A stretch of DNA of 64,000 bases from Bordetella genomosp. 13 (GTDB taxonomy: Bacteria > Pseudomonadota > Gammaproteobacteria > Burkholderiales > Burkholderiaceae_B), in assembly GCF_002119665.1 (NCBI RefSeq), contig NZ_CP021111.1, forward strand, positions 3,348,001 to 3,412,000, in the 5' to 3' direction. Positions 18,751-28,041 of this stretch are shown in pieces. Both the position numbers and the translations under genes were made by a program. Each line of letters begins with the position of its first letter. Position 1 is the first letter of the stretch. The notes below the pieces were generated by a model that saw only the letters and a list, made by a program, of their open reading frames with translations, had not been told where the DNA came from and searched no databases.

Positions 18751-20211
18751 TCAGGCAGTGCCACCCACAGTGAGCCCGTCCATGCGAACGGTGGGCATCC
18801 CCACCCCCACAGGCACGCTCTGGCCATCCTTCCCGCACGTGCCCACGCCCGAATCCAGCCGCATGTCGTTGCCGATCAGGCTGACGCGATTCATGGCGTC
18901 CGGGCCGTTGCCGATCAGCGTGGCGCCCTTCACCGGGTACGTGATCTTGCCGTCCTCGATCATGTAAGCCTCGGACGCGGAGAACACGAACTTGCCGTTG
19001 GTGATGTCGACCTGCCCGCCGCCGAAGTTGGCGGCGTACAGCCCCTTCTTCACCGACGCGATGATCTCTTCGGGCGGCGTGGCGCCGGCCAGCATGTAGG
19101 TGTTGGTCATGCGCGGCATGGGCAGGTGCGCGAACGATTCCCGCCGGCCGTTGCCGGTGGCGCCGGTCTTCATCAGCCGGGCATTCAGCGTGTCCTGCAT
19201 GTAGCCGCGCAGGATGCCGTCCTCGATCAGCACGTTGCGCTGAGTGGCATTGCCTTCGTCATCCACGTTCAGCGAACCGCGGCGATCCGGCAGCGTACCG
19301 TCGTCGATGACCGTGACGCCCGGCGACGCCACGCGCTCGCCGATGCGGCCCGAGAAGACGCTCGAGCCCTTGCGGTTGAAGTCGCCTTCCAGGCCATGCC
19401 CCACCGCCTCGTGCAGCAGGATGCCGGGCCATCCCGAACCGAGCACGACGGTCATCTCGCCGGCGGGCGCGGGCCGAGCCTCGAGATTGACCAGGGCCTC
19501 GTGCACGGCGCGGTCCACGTACTCTTGCAACCGATCGTCGGTGAAGAAATCCAGGCCCGTGCGCCCGCCGCCGCCACCGTGTCCCATCTCGCGCCGGCCA
19601 TTGCGCTCGGCAATGACGGTGAGCGAGAGCCGCACCAGCGGCCGTACGTCGGCGGCCAGGCGGCCATCGCTGCCGGCGATCAGCACCACGTCGTATTCGG
19701 CGCCCAGGCCGGCCATCACCTGGATCACGTGCGGATCGGCCGCGCGCGCCATGCGCTCGACACGCTCGAGCAGCGCGACTTTCTCGGCGGCGCTGAGCGT
19801 GGCAAGCGGGTCGATGTCGGCGTACAGGCTGCGGCTGTCGTCCTGCGGCACGTGGGCCGAGACCTTGACGCGTCCCGCGCCGCGGCGCGCGATGCCGCGC
19901 ACCGTATCGGCCGCAGACAGCAGTGCGTCGACCGACAGGCTGTCGGAATAGGCGAACGCCGTTTTTTCGCCGCTGACCGCGCGCACGCCGACGCCCTGGC
20001 CGATGGAAAAACTGCCGGTCTTGACGATGCCCTCTTCCAGGCTCCAGCCTTCGCTGCGCGTGTACTGGAAATACAGGTCTGCATAATCCACGCGGTGCGT
20101 GAATATTTCACCCAGGGCCCGGGCCAGGTCGGCTTCGGTGAGGCCCCAGGGGTCCAGCAGCAGGGATTTGGCGGTGGCCAGGGACTGGATGGCGGGATCG
20201 ATCAATTTCAT
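18751..20211 (-). CDS. tldD: Metalloprotease TldD
   Basis: This 486-residue protein is one half of the TldD/TldE zinc protease, known for trimming microcin B17 and for CcdA turnover; in most bacteria its natural substrate is unknown. The metal-binding motif is [11 protein letters not shown] (His267, Glu268, His272). Other family segments are [18 protein letters not shown] (73-90) and the glycine-rich C-terminus with [14 protein letters not shown] and [14 protein letters not shown]. Length is typical. The partner tldE/pmbA is not in the window, which is normal. It follows a Nit-type amidohydrolase by 12 bp, so the two are probably co-transcribed. Confidence 0.96.
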   Translation of the reverse strand: MKLIDPAIQSLATAKSLLLDPWGLTEADLARALGEIFTHRVDYADLYFQYTRSEGWSLEEGIVKTGSFSIGQGVGVRAVSGEKTAFAYSDSLSVDALLSAADTVRGIARRGAGRVKVSAHVPQDDSRSLYADIDPLATLSAAEKVALLERVERMARAADPHVIQVMAGLGAEYDVVLIAGSDGRLAADVRPLVRLSLTVIAERNGRREMGHGGGGGRTGLDFFTDDRLQEYVDRAVHEALVNLEARPAPAGEMTVVLGSGWPGILLHEAVGHGLEGDFNRKGSSVFSGRIGERVASPGVTVIDDGTLPDRRGSLNVDDEGNATQRNVLIEDGILRGYMQDTLNARLMKTGATGNGRRESFAHLPMPRMTNTYMLAGATPPEEIIASVKKGLYAANFGGGQVDITNGKFVFSASEAYMIEDGKITYPVKGATLIGNGPDAMNRVSLIGNDMRLDSGVGTCGKDGQSVPVGVGMPTVRMDGLTVGGTA

Positions 20212-20223
20212 GAGTGTGGCGGT

Positions 20224-21054
20224 CTACAGGACTCGGTGACGCAGGGCGGGCAGCGCGGCCCTCACCTCGGAGAGGCGATCAGGCTCTATCGTACCGCTGA
20301 TCACGCCCGGCTCTTCCGGCAGCACGTCCACGATGTCGCCCCAAGGGTCGACCAGCATGGAGTGTCCCCAGGTGCGGCGGCCATTGGGATGCTTGCCGCC
20401 CTGGGCGGGCGCCAATATGTAACATTGATTCTCGATGGCCCGTGCGCGCAGCAGGATTTCCCAATGCGCCCTGCCGGTCGTATACGTGAATGCCGCCGGC
20501 ACCAGCATCAGGCTCACCTGGCCCATGGCACGGTAGAGCTCCGGAAAGCGCAGGTCGTAGCAGGTGGAAAGCCCCACTCGCCCGCACGGCGCCTCGAAAA
20601 CCTGGACGGTTTTTCCGGGATGAATGGCGATCGACTCATCGTATGACTCGGCGCCGCGCTGGAAATTGAATAGGTGGATTTTGTCGTATCGCGCCCGCTG
20701 CTTGCCGTCGGGGCCATACACGAATGCCGTATTGAATACCCGGCCGGGGTCCGGGCACGCGAGTGGCAGCGTGCCTCCGGCGATCCAGACGCCATGGCGC
20801 TGGGCGGCGCCTGACAGGAACTCCTGAATCGGGCCGGCGCCTTCCGTCTCTTTAATCGCGAATTTGTCGGTATCGCGCTGTCCCATGAAACAAAAGTACT
20901 CGGGCAGCGCAACCAGACGGGCGCCCGATTCGGCGGCTTTCTGGATTAACTCACCCGCCTGTTTCAGGTTTTCCCGTAGGTCGGGAGTGCTTACCATCTG
21001 AACGGCGGCTACCCGCCACGGCCCCGACAATTCTTTCGGCTGCATTTCAGTCAT
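20224..21054 (-). CDS. Nit-type carbon-nitrogen hydrolase (probable deaminated-glutathione amidase)
   Basis: This 276-residue nitrilase-superfamily enzyme has the catalytic triad in place: Glu52 in ALPEYFCFMG, Lys125 in RYDKIHLFNF and Cys165 in GLSTCYDLRFPELYR. The DKIHLFNF and TCYDLRFPELYR forms place it in the Nit1/NitC branch, whose characterised members hydrolyse deaminated glutathione, a repair reaction for a transaminase by-product. This is family-based inference. It is followed by tldD with a 12-bp gap, an arrangement common in betaproteobacteria. The 130-bp region upstream, shared with the divergent H-NS-like gene, is AT-rich. Confidence 0.88.
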   Translation of the reverse strand: MTEMQPKELSGPWRVAAVQMVSTPDLRENLKQAGELIQKAAESGARLVALPEYFCFMGQRDTDKFAIKETEGAGPIQEFLSGAAQRHGVWIAGGTLPLACPDPGRVFNTAFVYGPDGKQRARYDKIHLFNFQRGAESYDESIAIHPGKTVQVFEAPCGRVGLSTCYDLRFPELYRAMGQVSLMLVPAAFTYTTGRAHWEILLRARAIENQCYILAPAQGGKHPNGRRTWGHSMLVDPWGDIVDVLPEEPGVISGTIEPDRLSEVRAALPALRHRVL

Positions 21055-21184
21055 GATACAAAATTGTCTCCGCTCGGATACAGTTTCAACGGAATAAGCT
21101 AGTATTATTCACGCACAAAAACAGTAACGCGTTGTTCATCAGCCGGCGAAGGCTATCAACTATTGATAATCAGGAATTAAAACC
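21055..21184. promoter_or_regulatory. AT-rich divergent promoter region
   Basis: This stretch stands out as richer in A+T than the surrounding coding sequence, with ACTATTGATAATCAGG near the H-NS-like start and TAGTATTATTCACG in the middle. It should hold promoters for both the H-NS-like gene and the amidohydrolase gene and could be a site of H-NS autoregulation. No hexamer pair is strong enough to name. Confidence 0.4.
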
Positions 21185-21562
21185 ATGCCCCGTGAGTCTT
21201 ACGCAGTACAGCAGGCCAAGATCGAGAAGGAGATCAACAAGCTCCAGAAGAGAGCCGAGGTACTGCTGACCAAGCGCCGCAAGCCGGTGCTCGCCTCTAT
21301 CGTCAAGTCGATGCGCGACTACGATATTACTCCTGAGGAAATCGCCGCCGCGTTCGGCGCTGCCAAGCCCGCTCGCACGCCCTCTGCCGGGGCGCGCCGC
21401 AAAGCCGCGGCCAACGGCACGGCGACCAAGCGCGCCGTGGCCCCGAAGTACCGCCACCCCAAGACCGGCGAAACCTGGAGCGGCCGCGGCAAGGCGCCGC
21501 GCTGGCTGGCCGCCGAGGAAGCCGCGGGCGCCGATCGCGCCAGCTTCCTGATCGCCGAATAA
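21185..21562 (+). CDS. H-NS-family nucleoid protein (BpH3-like)
   Basis: This 125-residue protein has an N-terminal coiled coil for oligomerisation (QQAKIEKEINKLQKRAEVLL, residues 9-28), a central basic Ala/Lys-rich linker (about 61-88), and a C-terminal DNA-binding domain YRHPKTGETWSGRGKAPRWL (about 89-108). The last is the H-NS core motif with the W-x-G-R-G-x-x-P-x-W-L pattern that contacts the minor groove of AT-rich DNA. It resembles Bordetella BpH3. Such proteins silence horizontally acquired genes. An AGGAA site precedes the ATG, and a strong terminator hairpin follows the stop. Confidence 0.93.
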   Translation: MPRESYAVQQAKIEKEINKLQKRAEVLLTKRRKPVLASIVKSMRDYDITPEEIAAAFGAAKPARTPSAGARRKAAANGTATKRAVAPKYRHPKTGETWSGRGKAPRWLAAEEAAGADRASFLIAE

Positions 21563-21581
21563 TCGCGATCCGTCGTACCGG

Positions 21582-21606
21582 ATGGCGCGCCGCGGCGCGC
21601 CATTTT
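21582..21606. terminator. Terminator between hns-like gene and lipoprotein gene
   Basis: The palindrome ATGGCGCGCC/GGCGCGCCAT is 10 bp per arm around GC and is followed by TTTT on the plus strand. It lies 20 bp after the H-NS-like stop and between convergent genes. The T-run is short. Confidence 0.75.
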
Positions 21607-21637
21607 CATTTGCGCGGCCCCAATGCGCGGGCCCGCC

Positions 21638-22285
21638 TCAGCGGCCCACGGGATATTCGATCTGGCGCTCGCTGCCGTTGTTGCCGGGGAAACCGTCGAA
21701 AATGGCTCGCACCAGGTAGGGCATGGCGCGCAGCAGGTTGTCGGTACGTCCGAGCGTATACGCCGACGAACGATAGACTTCGGCCCCGCCGCTTTCGCGG
21801 TCATCGATTTTGACGTTCAGGTAGTGCCGATATGCCACGGCCGGCACGTCGATCCACTCGGGCCCCCAGAAGCCCGGGCCCCAGTATCCGCCATAACCCC
21901 AGCCGCGCGGGCCGTAGAAGCCGCCGTACCCGCCGTAGAAGTACGGGTCATAGGGCTGGCGCACCATGATCGTGGTCTGCGTGGTGCCGTACTGATACGA
22001 AACCGTGAAGCGCGCCGGCTGGCTCTGCGTCGCCTCGACCAGGCCGGTGGCGCCCAGGCCGGCGCGCATGGTGTCGCGGTATGACTGGTACTCGAGATTA
22101 TTGGCCAGCTCGGGAGGAACGGCGGCGAACGCGTAGCGTTGTCCCTCGACTCCCTGCGGCCAGCGCTGGAACGACGTGACGTGGGTGGAGACCGTGGGCG
22201 CCGCGCAGCCCGTCAGCAGCACGCTGCCCAAGGCCATGGCCGCCCCGGCCATGCGCAGGCTGCGCGACCAGGAGAATGGAGACAT
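21638..22285 (-). CDS. DUF4136-type outer-membrane lipoprotein
   Basis: This 215-residue protein has a lipoprotein signal peptide ending LLTGC, with the lipidated Cys27, followed by APTVSTHVTSFQRWPQG. The mature part has the DUF4136 pattern (ARFTVSYQYGTTQTTIMVRQ), then a Gly/Tyr-rich segment (GGYGGFYGPRGWGYGGYW, around residues 125-142), and ends with a predicted beta-rich region. Function of the family is unknown. I start at the ATG at 22285, which has AAGGA upstream; the 60 codons beyond it do not look like signal-peptide sequence. It is divergent from pepN by 119 bp. Confidence 0.8.
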   Translation of the reverse strand: MSPFSWSRSLRMAGAAMALGSVLLTGCAAPTVSTHVTSFQRWPQGVEGQRYAFAAVPPELANNLEYQSYRDTMRAGLGATGLVEATQSQPARFTVSYQYGTTQTTIMVRQPYDPYFYGGYGGFYGPRGWGYGGYWGPGFWGPEWIDVPAVAYRHYLNVKIDDRESGGAEVYRSSAYTLGRTDNLLRAMPYLVRAIFDGFPGNNGSERQIEYPVGR

Positions 22286-22404
22286 GACTGAGTTCCTTCG
22301 CGCCGTTCGGCGACATGCAGATACAGACAGCGCGCGGCCCGGAAAGTTTTCGCGCGGCATGCCACTACAATAACCCGGTCTTCCCTTTGCATCGTGGAAA
22401 CCCC

Positions 22405-25113
22405 ATGCGTACCGACACGCCCGTGACGATTTACCGGAAGGATTACCGGCCCTATCCGTACGCAATTCCGCAGGTGGCGCTGGAATTCGACCTGGATCCG
22501 GACACCACCACGGTTCGCTGCACCATGCAGGTCGAACGCCGTGCCGATGCCGGCGCGGATGCCGAACTGCACCTCGACGGCGAAGCGCTGGAACTGGTTT
22601 CCCTGCACGTCGACGGCCAGCCGTGGCCCGACTCCAAGTACACGGTGTCAGCGCATGCGCTGGTCATCTCCGGCCTGCCCGAACGCGCCGAGGTCGAAAC
22701 CGTCAGCCGCTGCCATCCCGCGGCCAATTCCACGCTGATGGGCCTGTACGTATCCGGCGAGAGCTTCTTCACGCAGTGCGAGGCCGAAGGCTTCCGGCGC
22801 ATCACGTGGTTCGCCGACCGCCCCGACGTCATGTCGCGCTATCGCGTCACACTGCGCGCGCCGGCGGCTTATCCGGTGCTATTGTCCAACGGCAATCTGC
22901 TGGACACGCGCGCGCTGCCCGACGGCCGCAACGAGTCGCGCTGGGAAGATCCCTTCCCCAAGCCCTGCTATCTGTTCGCCTTGGTGGCCGGGCGTCTCAC
23001 CCATCGCGAAACGCGGGTGAAGACCGCCACGGGCCGCGAGGTGCTGCTGCAGGTGTATAGCGACCCCGGCTCCGAATCGCGCACCCAGTGGGCGCTGGAT
23101 TCGCTGGTGCGCTCGCTGCAATGGGACGAAGCCCGCTTCGGTCTCGAACTGGACCTGGACCGCTTCATGGTGGTCGCCGTGCGCGACTTCAACATGGGCG
23201 CAATGGAAAACAAAGGCCTGAACATCTTCAACGCCGCCTACGTGCTGGCCGACCCGGACACGGCCACCGACGCCAACTACGAAGCCATCGAGTCGGTCAT
23301 CGGGCACGAGTACTTCCACAACTGGACGGGCAATCGCGTCACTTGCCGCGACTGGTTCCAACTCAGCCTGAAGGAAGGCCTGACGGTATTCCGCGACCAG
23401 GAGTTCAGCGCGGACATGATGGCCCGCGGCCTCGATCCTGCCGCGGCCGCCAGCGCGCGCGCGGTCAAGCGCATCGACGACGTGGCCACGCTGCGCGCGG
23501 CGCAGTTCCCCGAAGACGCGGGTCCCATGGCCCACCCCATCCGCCCCGACAGCTACCAGGAGATCGGCAACTTCTACACCGCCACGGTGTACGAGAAAGG
23601 CGCCGAGGTCATCCGCATGCAGCACACGCTGCTGGGCGAAGAGGGTTTCCGCGCGGGAATGGACGAGTACTTCCGACGCCACGACGGTCAGGCCGTCACC
23701 TGCGACGATTTCGTCGCGGCCATGGAGTCCGTCTATGTGAAGCAACACCCCGGCCGCACGCTCGACGTGTTCCGCAACTGGTATCGCCAGGCCGGCACGC
23801 CGCGCGTCAGCGTCACGCTGGACTACGATGCCGCGGCGCGCCGCTGCACGATCACGCTGGCGCAGCAGTGCCGGCCCGTGGGCGTCGAGCGCCGCGCCGA
23901 CAAGCTGGACAAGCAGCCGTTCCACATCCCTTTCGCCATGGGCCTGCTCGACCGCCAGGGCAACCCCATCCTGCTGCACCACGACGGCCGTGAGCAAGAG
24001 ACCGTACTGCTCGAGCTCACCACGGCACGCGAGCAATGGGTGTTCGAAGGCATACCGTCGGCGCCCGTTCCCTCGCTGCTGCGCGGTTTCTCGGCGCCGG
24101 TCATCGTGGAATATGGCTGGAGCGATGCCGACCTGGCGCTGCTGTCGGCGCATGACACCGACCCCTTCGCTCGCTGGGAAGCGGGCCAGGAACTGGCGAC
24201 GCGGCAGATCCTTGCGCTCGTGCGGCAGCATCAGGGCGACCAGCCGCTGCGGGTCGACGACGCCTTCGTGCAGGCCTGGCGCGCGCTGCTGACCGATCCG
24301 GCGCTGGACGCGGCATATCGCGCGCGCACGCTGGCCTTGCCGTCCGAGAAGACGCTGGCCGAGCGCATGGAACAGATCGATCCGCCGGCATTGGCCGTCG
24401 CGCGCGACTTCCTGCGCGCCGAACTGGGCAGGCAGTTGCGCGCGGAATGGCATGCGGCCTTCGATGCCAGCCAGACACCCGGCGAGTACAGCCCCGCTCC
24501 CGGACCGGCCGGCAAGCGCGCCCTGAAGAACCAGGCGCTGGCGCACCTGATGGCAGCCGGCGCCGACGGCGCGCAGGAACTCGCGCAGCAACAGTACGCC
24601 TCGGCCGGCAACATGACCGACAGCATGGCGGCGTTGTCGGCGCTGCTCAACTACGGCACGGGCGATGCGCCCGCGCAAGCCCTCGCGGCCTTCTACGACC
24701 GCTGGCAGCACGATCCGCTGGTGGTGGACAAGTGGTTCACGCTGCAGGCGACCGCCCGCTCGGCCACCGTCGAGTCCATACGCGGCCTGATGCAGCACCC
24801 CGCCTTCACGCTGCGCAATCCGAACCGCGCCCGCGCGCTGGTGTTCCAGTTCTGCCTGAACAACGCGCGCGGCATGCATCGGCCCGATGGCGAGGGCTAT
24901 GCCTACTGGACCGAGCAGGTCATCGCGCTGGACGCCCTGAATCCCGAGGTCGCCGCCCGCCTGGCGCGCGCGCTGGACAACTGGTCGCGCTTCGTGCCGG
25001 CGCTGCGTCAGCCCATGCAGCAGGCGCTGCAACGCGTCAGCGCGCATCCCGGCCTGTCGCGCAACGTACTGGAAATCACCTCGAAAGCATTGGAATTCGC
25101 CGCACAGGCATAG
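22405..25113 (+). CDS. pepN: Aminopeptidase N
   Basis: This 902-residue M1-family zinc aminopeptidase removes N-terminal residues from peptides in the cytoplasm. The substrate-anchoring GAMEN motif is at 265-269, and the zinc site HEYFHNW starts at His301, with the third ligand in KEGLTVFRDQEF (Glu324). The C-terminal half is the helical DUF3458 domain of E. coli-type PepN, for example NYGTGDAPAQALAAFYDRW. The start at MRTDTPVTIYRKDYRPYPY is family-like. It is followed by fbp after 9 bp, so the two may share a transcript. The 1118-residue frame on the opposite strand is a GC-rich shadow. Confidence 0.96.
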   Translation: MRTDTPVTIYRKDYRPYPYAIPQVALEFDLDPDTTTVRCTMQVERRADAGADAELHLDGEALELVSLHVDGQPWPDSKYTVSAHALVISGLPERAEVETVSRCHPAANSTLMGLYVSGESFFTQCEAEGFRRITWFADRPDVMSRYRVTLRAPAAYPVLLSNGNLLDTRALPDGRNESRWEDPFPKPCYLFALVAGRLTHRETRVKTATGREVLLQVYSDPGSESRTQWALDSLVRSLQWDEARFGLELDLDRFMVVAVRDFNMGAMENKGLNIFNAAYVLADPDTATDANYEAIESVIGHEYFHNWTGNRVTCRDWFQLSLKEGLTVFRDQEFSADMMARGLDPAAAASARAVKRIDDVATLRAAQFPEDAGPMAHPIRPDSYQEIGNFYTATVYEKGAEVIRMQHTLLGEEGFRAGMDEYFRRHDGQAVTCDDFVAAMESVYVKQHPGRTLDVFRNWYRQAGTPRVSVTLDYDAAARRCTITLAQQCRPVGVERRADKLDKQPFHIPFAMGLLDRQGNPILLHHDGREQETVLLELTTAREQWVFEGIPSAPVPSLLRGFSAPVIVEYGWSDADLALLSAHDTDPFARWEAGQELATRQILALVRQHQGDQPLRVDDAFVQAWRALLTDPALDAAYRARTLALPSEKTLAERMEQIDPPALAVARDFLRAELGRQLRAEWHAAFDASQTPGEYSPAPGPAGKRALKNQALAHLMAAGADGAQELAQQQYASAGNMTDSMAALSALLNYGTGDAPAQALAAFYDRWQHDPLVVDKWFTLQATARSATVESIRGLMQHPAFTLRNPNRARALVFQFCLNNARGMHRPDGEGYAYWTEQVIALDALNPEVAARLARALDNWSRFVPALRQPMQQALQRVSAHPGLSRNVLEITSKALEFAAQA

Positions 25114-25122
25114 GAGAACTCC

Positions 25123-26142
25123 TTGAAACGCAAAACGCTTACTCAATACCTGGTCGAGCAGCAGCGCTCCGAGCAGCTGCTGCAACCCGAGCTGCGCCTG
25201 CTCATCGAAGTGGTGGCGCGCGCCTGCAAGGCCATCAGCCACGCCGTCAGCAAGGGCGCGCTGGGCGGCGTGCTGGGCAGCCTGGAAAGCGAGAACGTCC
25301 AGGGCGAAGTGCAGAAGAAGCTGGACGTGCTGTCCAACGAGATCCTGCTCGAGGCCAACGAATGGGGCGGCCACCTGGCGGCGATGGCTTCCGAAGAGAT
25401 GGAGACCATCCACCACATTCCCAACCGCTATCCCAAGGGCGAGTACCTGCTGCTGTTCGATCCCCTGGACGGCTCGTCGAACATCGACGTCAACGTGTCC
25501 ATCGGCACCATCTTCTCGGTGCTGCGCGCGCCGCACGACGTGGGCACCGCCGTCACCGAACAGGACTTCCTGCAGCCCGGCAGCCAGCAGGTCGCGGCCG
25601 GCTATGCGGTGTATGGTCCGCAGACCATGCTGGTGCTTACCGTGGGCAAGGGCGTGGTCGGCTTCACGCTGGACCGCGAAATGGGCTCGTGGGTGTTGAC
25701 GCACGAAAGCATGCGCGTGCCGGAAGACACCAAAGAGTTCGCCATCAACATGTCGAACATGCGGCACTGGGCGCCGCCGGTGCGCCGCTATATCGACGAG
25801 TGCCTGGCCGGTTCCACCGGCCCGCGCGGCAAGGACTACAACATGCGCTGGGTCGCGTCCATGGTGGCCGACGTGCACCGCATCCTGACCCGCGGCGGCA
25901 TCTTCATGTATCCCTGGGACGCCCGCGAACCGGACAAGGCTGGCAAGCTGCGCCTGATGTATGAAGCCAATCCCATGAGCCTGCTGATCGAACAGGCGGG
26001 GGGCGCGGCCATCAACGGCACGCAGCGTATTCTCGACCTGCAGCCCGAGAAGCTGCACCAGCGCGTCAGCGTGATCCTGGGGTCGAAGAACGAAGTGGAA
26101 CGCGTCGGCCGCTACCACACCGAGGCAGCCGCGCAGAAGTAG
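25123..26142 (+). CDS. fbp: Fructose-1,6-bisphosphatase, class I
   Basis: This 339-residue enzyme removes the 1-phosphate of fructose 1,6-bisphosphate in gluconeogenesis, using Mg2+. The metal and phosphate motif [10 protein letters not shown] is at 113-122. [20 protein letters not shown] supplies the sugar-binding region, and [19 protein letters not shown] the C-terminal signature. The start codon is a TTG (25123), nine bases after the pepN stop, following GAGAAC. The [15 protein letters not shown]-terminus matches the family, so the TTG is credible and may reduce translation. Confidence 0.95.
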   Translation: MKRKTLTQYLVEQQRSEQLLQPELRLLIEVVARACKAISHAVSKGALGGVLGSLESENVQGEVQKKLDVLSNEILLEANEWGGHLAAMASEEMETIHHIPNRYPKGEYLLLFDPLDGSSNIDVNVSIGTIFSVLRAPHDVGTAVTEQDFLQPGSQQVAAGYAVYGPQTMLVLTVGKGVVGFTLDREMGSWVLTHESMRVPEDTKEFAINMSNMRHWAPPVRRYIDECLAGSTGPRGKDYNMRWVASMVADVHRILTRGGIFMYPWDAREPDKAGKLRLMYEANPMSLLIEQAGGAAINGTQRILDLQPEKLHQRVSVILGSKNEVERVGRYHTEAAAQK

Positions 26143-26256
26143 TCCTGCTGGGTTCGACTGCAGCCACGCGGGCGGCTGCGCCGGATGACTCTCTTGCGGA
26201 TGCGTGCCGCGAGGCATCCGGGCGGCCGGCGGCATGCAGCCGCTGGCCAGGCCGCA

Positions 26257-26481
26257 TCAGTCGTCGACGTCTTCGATCGACTTGACGTCGTCCTTGTTGA
26301 CGCGGATCTCGCGGTCGCCCTTCTCGTACTTGTAGAAGCCGCTATCCTCGTCGTAGTCCGGGCGGTCAGCGGTATGGACCTGCGTGCCGTCGGCCTTGTG
26401 GATAGTGGTCGGTGTCGAGCAGCCGGCCAGTGCGGTCAGGCTGGTGGCGGCGATTACCATCATCAGATTCTTCGGACTCAT
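26257..26481 (-). CDS. Small YgdI/YgdR-like lipoprotein
   Basis: This 74-residue protein has a signal peptide MSPKNLMMVIAATSLTALAG followed by lipobox Cys21. The mature part carries the YgdI/YgdR-like SH3-fold pattern: TIHKADGTQVHTADRPDYDEDSGF followed by KYEKGDREIRVNKDDVKSIEDV. Family members are small envelope lipoproteins of unknown function. AGGTC precedes the start. It stands alone between fbp and thrC, with gaps of 114 and 150 bp in which I see no further gene. Confidence 0.85.
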   Translation of the reverse strand: MSPKNLMMVIAATSLTALAGCSTPTTIHKADGTQVHTADRPDYDEDSGFYKYEKGDREIRVNKDDVKSIEDVDD

Positions 26482-26631
26482 AAGACCTCCGTGTTGTCAT
26501 GAGGGTGACTTCACTGTAGAGGCCCGCTGGCCGTGGCGCATGACCGAATGTCTTGAAAATGTAAAGCGCGCGCGGGCTGTGTCAGGCCTTGTTTCCCAAA
26601 GCTCGCAGACACCGGCCCGCGTACGGAACTC

Positions 26632-28041
26632 TTACACTTTGGCGTGCGCCTCGATGTAGCGCCGCACCGACATTTCGTCGCAGTCCATCACGGTGACGCG
26701 CTGCGGCAGCGATTCGAGATTGGCCAGCGCCGCGGGCGGCGGCGCGGGCTGGCCCAGGGCCGCCTCGATGGTCTCGGAGAATTTCGCGGGCAGCGCGGTC
26801 TCGAGCACCAGCATCGGTATGCCGGGCTCCATGTATTGGCGCGCCACCTTTACGCCGTCCGCAGTATGCGGATCGACCAGCACGCCGCAGGTGTCGTACG
26901 TGGACTTGATGGTGGACAGCCGGTCGGCATGCGTGCTGACCCCCGCCACGAAGCCATGTTCGGCATCGAAGCGCGACAGCTGCGCGGACAGGTCGAACTG
27001 CCCGTCGCGCGCCAGTTGGGCCCACAGCGCCTTCACGCGTTCCGCGTCCGCATCCACCAGGTCGTAGACGAAGCGCTCGAAGTTCGAGGCGCGCGAGATG
27101 TCCATCGAGGGGCTGGAGGTGGCATACGTCTGCGCCGGCCCACGCGGGCGATAGAGACCCGTGCGGAAGAACTCTTCGAGCACGTTGTTCTCGTTGGTGG
27201 CCAGCACCAGTCGGCGTATGGGCAGGCCCATGCGGCGCGCGATGTGGCCCGACAGGATGTTGCCGAAGTTGCCCGAGGGCACCGCGAACGACACCTGCTG
27301 GCCCCGGCCCGTCGTGGCGCATAGCCAGCCGTGGAAGTAGTACACGACCTGGGCCGCGATGCGCGCCCAGTTGATGGAGTTGACCGCGCCCAGGCGCCAG
27401 CGCGTCTTGAACTCCAGGTCGCCGGCCAGGGCCTTGACGATGTCCTGGGCCTCGTCGAACACGCCGCGCACCGCGATGTTGTGGATGTTCTCGTCCTGCA
27501 GCGAGTACATCTGGGCGCGCTGGAAGGCGCTCATGCGGCCATGCGGCGACAGCATGAACACGGCCACGCCGCGCTTGCCGCGCAGCGCGTACTCGGCGGC
27601 CGAGCCGGTATCGCCCGACGTGGCGCCCACGATGTTGAGCGTGGTGCCGCGGCGCGTCAGCACGTATTCGAAGACCTGGCCCAGGAACTGCATGGCCATG
27701 TCCTTGAACGCCAGCGTCGGGCCTTCGGACAGGCCCAGCAGGTGCAGCCCGTCGTACAGCGGACGCAGGGGCACGATGTCTTCGCTGTTGAACACACCTT
27801 GCCGATATGCCGCGCGCGTCAAGGTGCGCAAATCGTCGGCGGGGATGTCGGTGGCAAAGCGGGACAGGACCTCGAAGGCCAGGTCGGCGTACGACAAGCC
27901 TCGCCACGATTCGAGCGTGGCGGCGTCGACGCGCGGCAGGGCTTCGGGCACGGCCAGGCCGCCGTCCGGCGCCAGACCTTCAAGCAGAATGTCGGAAAAG
28001 CCTTGCGGGGCCATGCCGCCGCGGGTGGATACGTAGTTCAT
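26632..28041 (-). CDS. thrC: Threonine synthase
   Basis: This 469-residue PLP enzyme converts O-phosphohomoserine to threonine. The PLP lysine is Lys113 in TLAFKDMAMQFLGQ. The N-terminus [19 protein letters not shown] and the segment NIVGATSGDTGSAAEYALRGK fit the longer, E. coli/yeast-type class of threonine synthase. The reading frame runs open upstream into hom, but the true start is the ATG at 28041, which overlaps the hom stop as ATGA, so translation is coupled. It is the last gene of alaC-hom-thrC. Confidence 0.96.
   Translation of the reverse strand: MNYVSTRGGMAPQGFSDILLEGLAPDGGLAVPEALPRVDAATLESWRGLSYADLAFEVLSRFATDIPADDLRTLTRAAYRQGVFNSEDIVPLRPLYDGLHLLGLSEGPTLAFKDMAMQFLGQVFEYVLTRRGTTLNIVGATSGDTGSAAEYALRGKRGVAVFMLSPHGRMSAFQRAQMYSLQDENIHNIAVRGVFDEAQDIVKALAGDLEFKTRWRLGAVNSINWARIAAQVVYYFHGWLCATTGRGQQVSFAVPSGNFGNILSGHIARRMGLPIRRLVLATNENNVLEEFFRTGLYRPRGPAQTYATSSPSMDISRASNFERFVYDLVDADAERVKALWAQLARDGQFDLSAQLSRFDAEHGFVAGVSTHADRLSTIKSTYDTCGVLVDPHTADGVKVARQYMEPGIPMLVLETALPAKFSETIEAALGQPAPPPAALANLESLPQRVTVMDCDEMSVRRYIEAHAKV

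Noticed and set aside
22879..26235. 1118-codon frame on the minus strand opposite pepN and fbp
   Set aside because: It is antisense to two enzymes with intact catalytic motifs and has no recognisable domain, signal or ribosome binding site.
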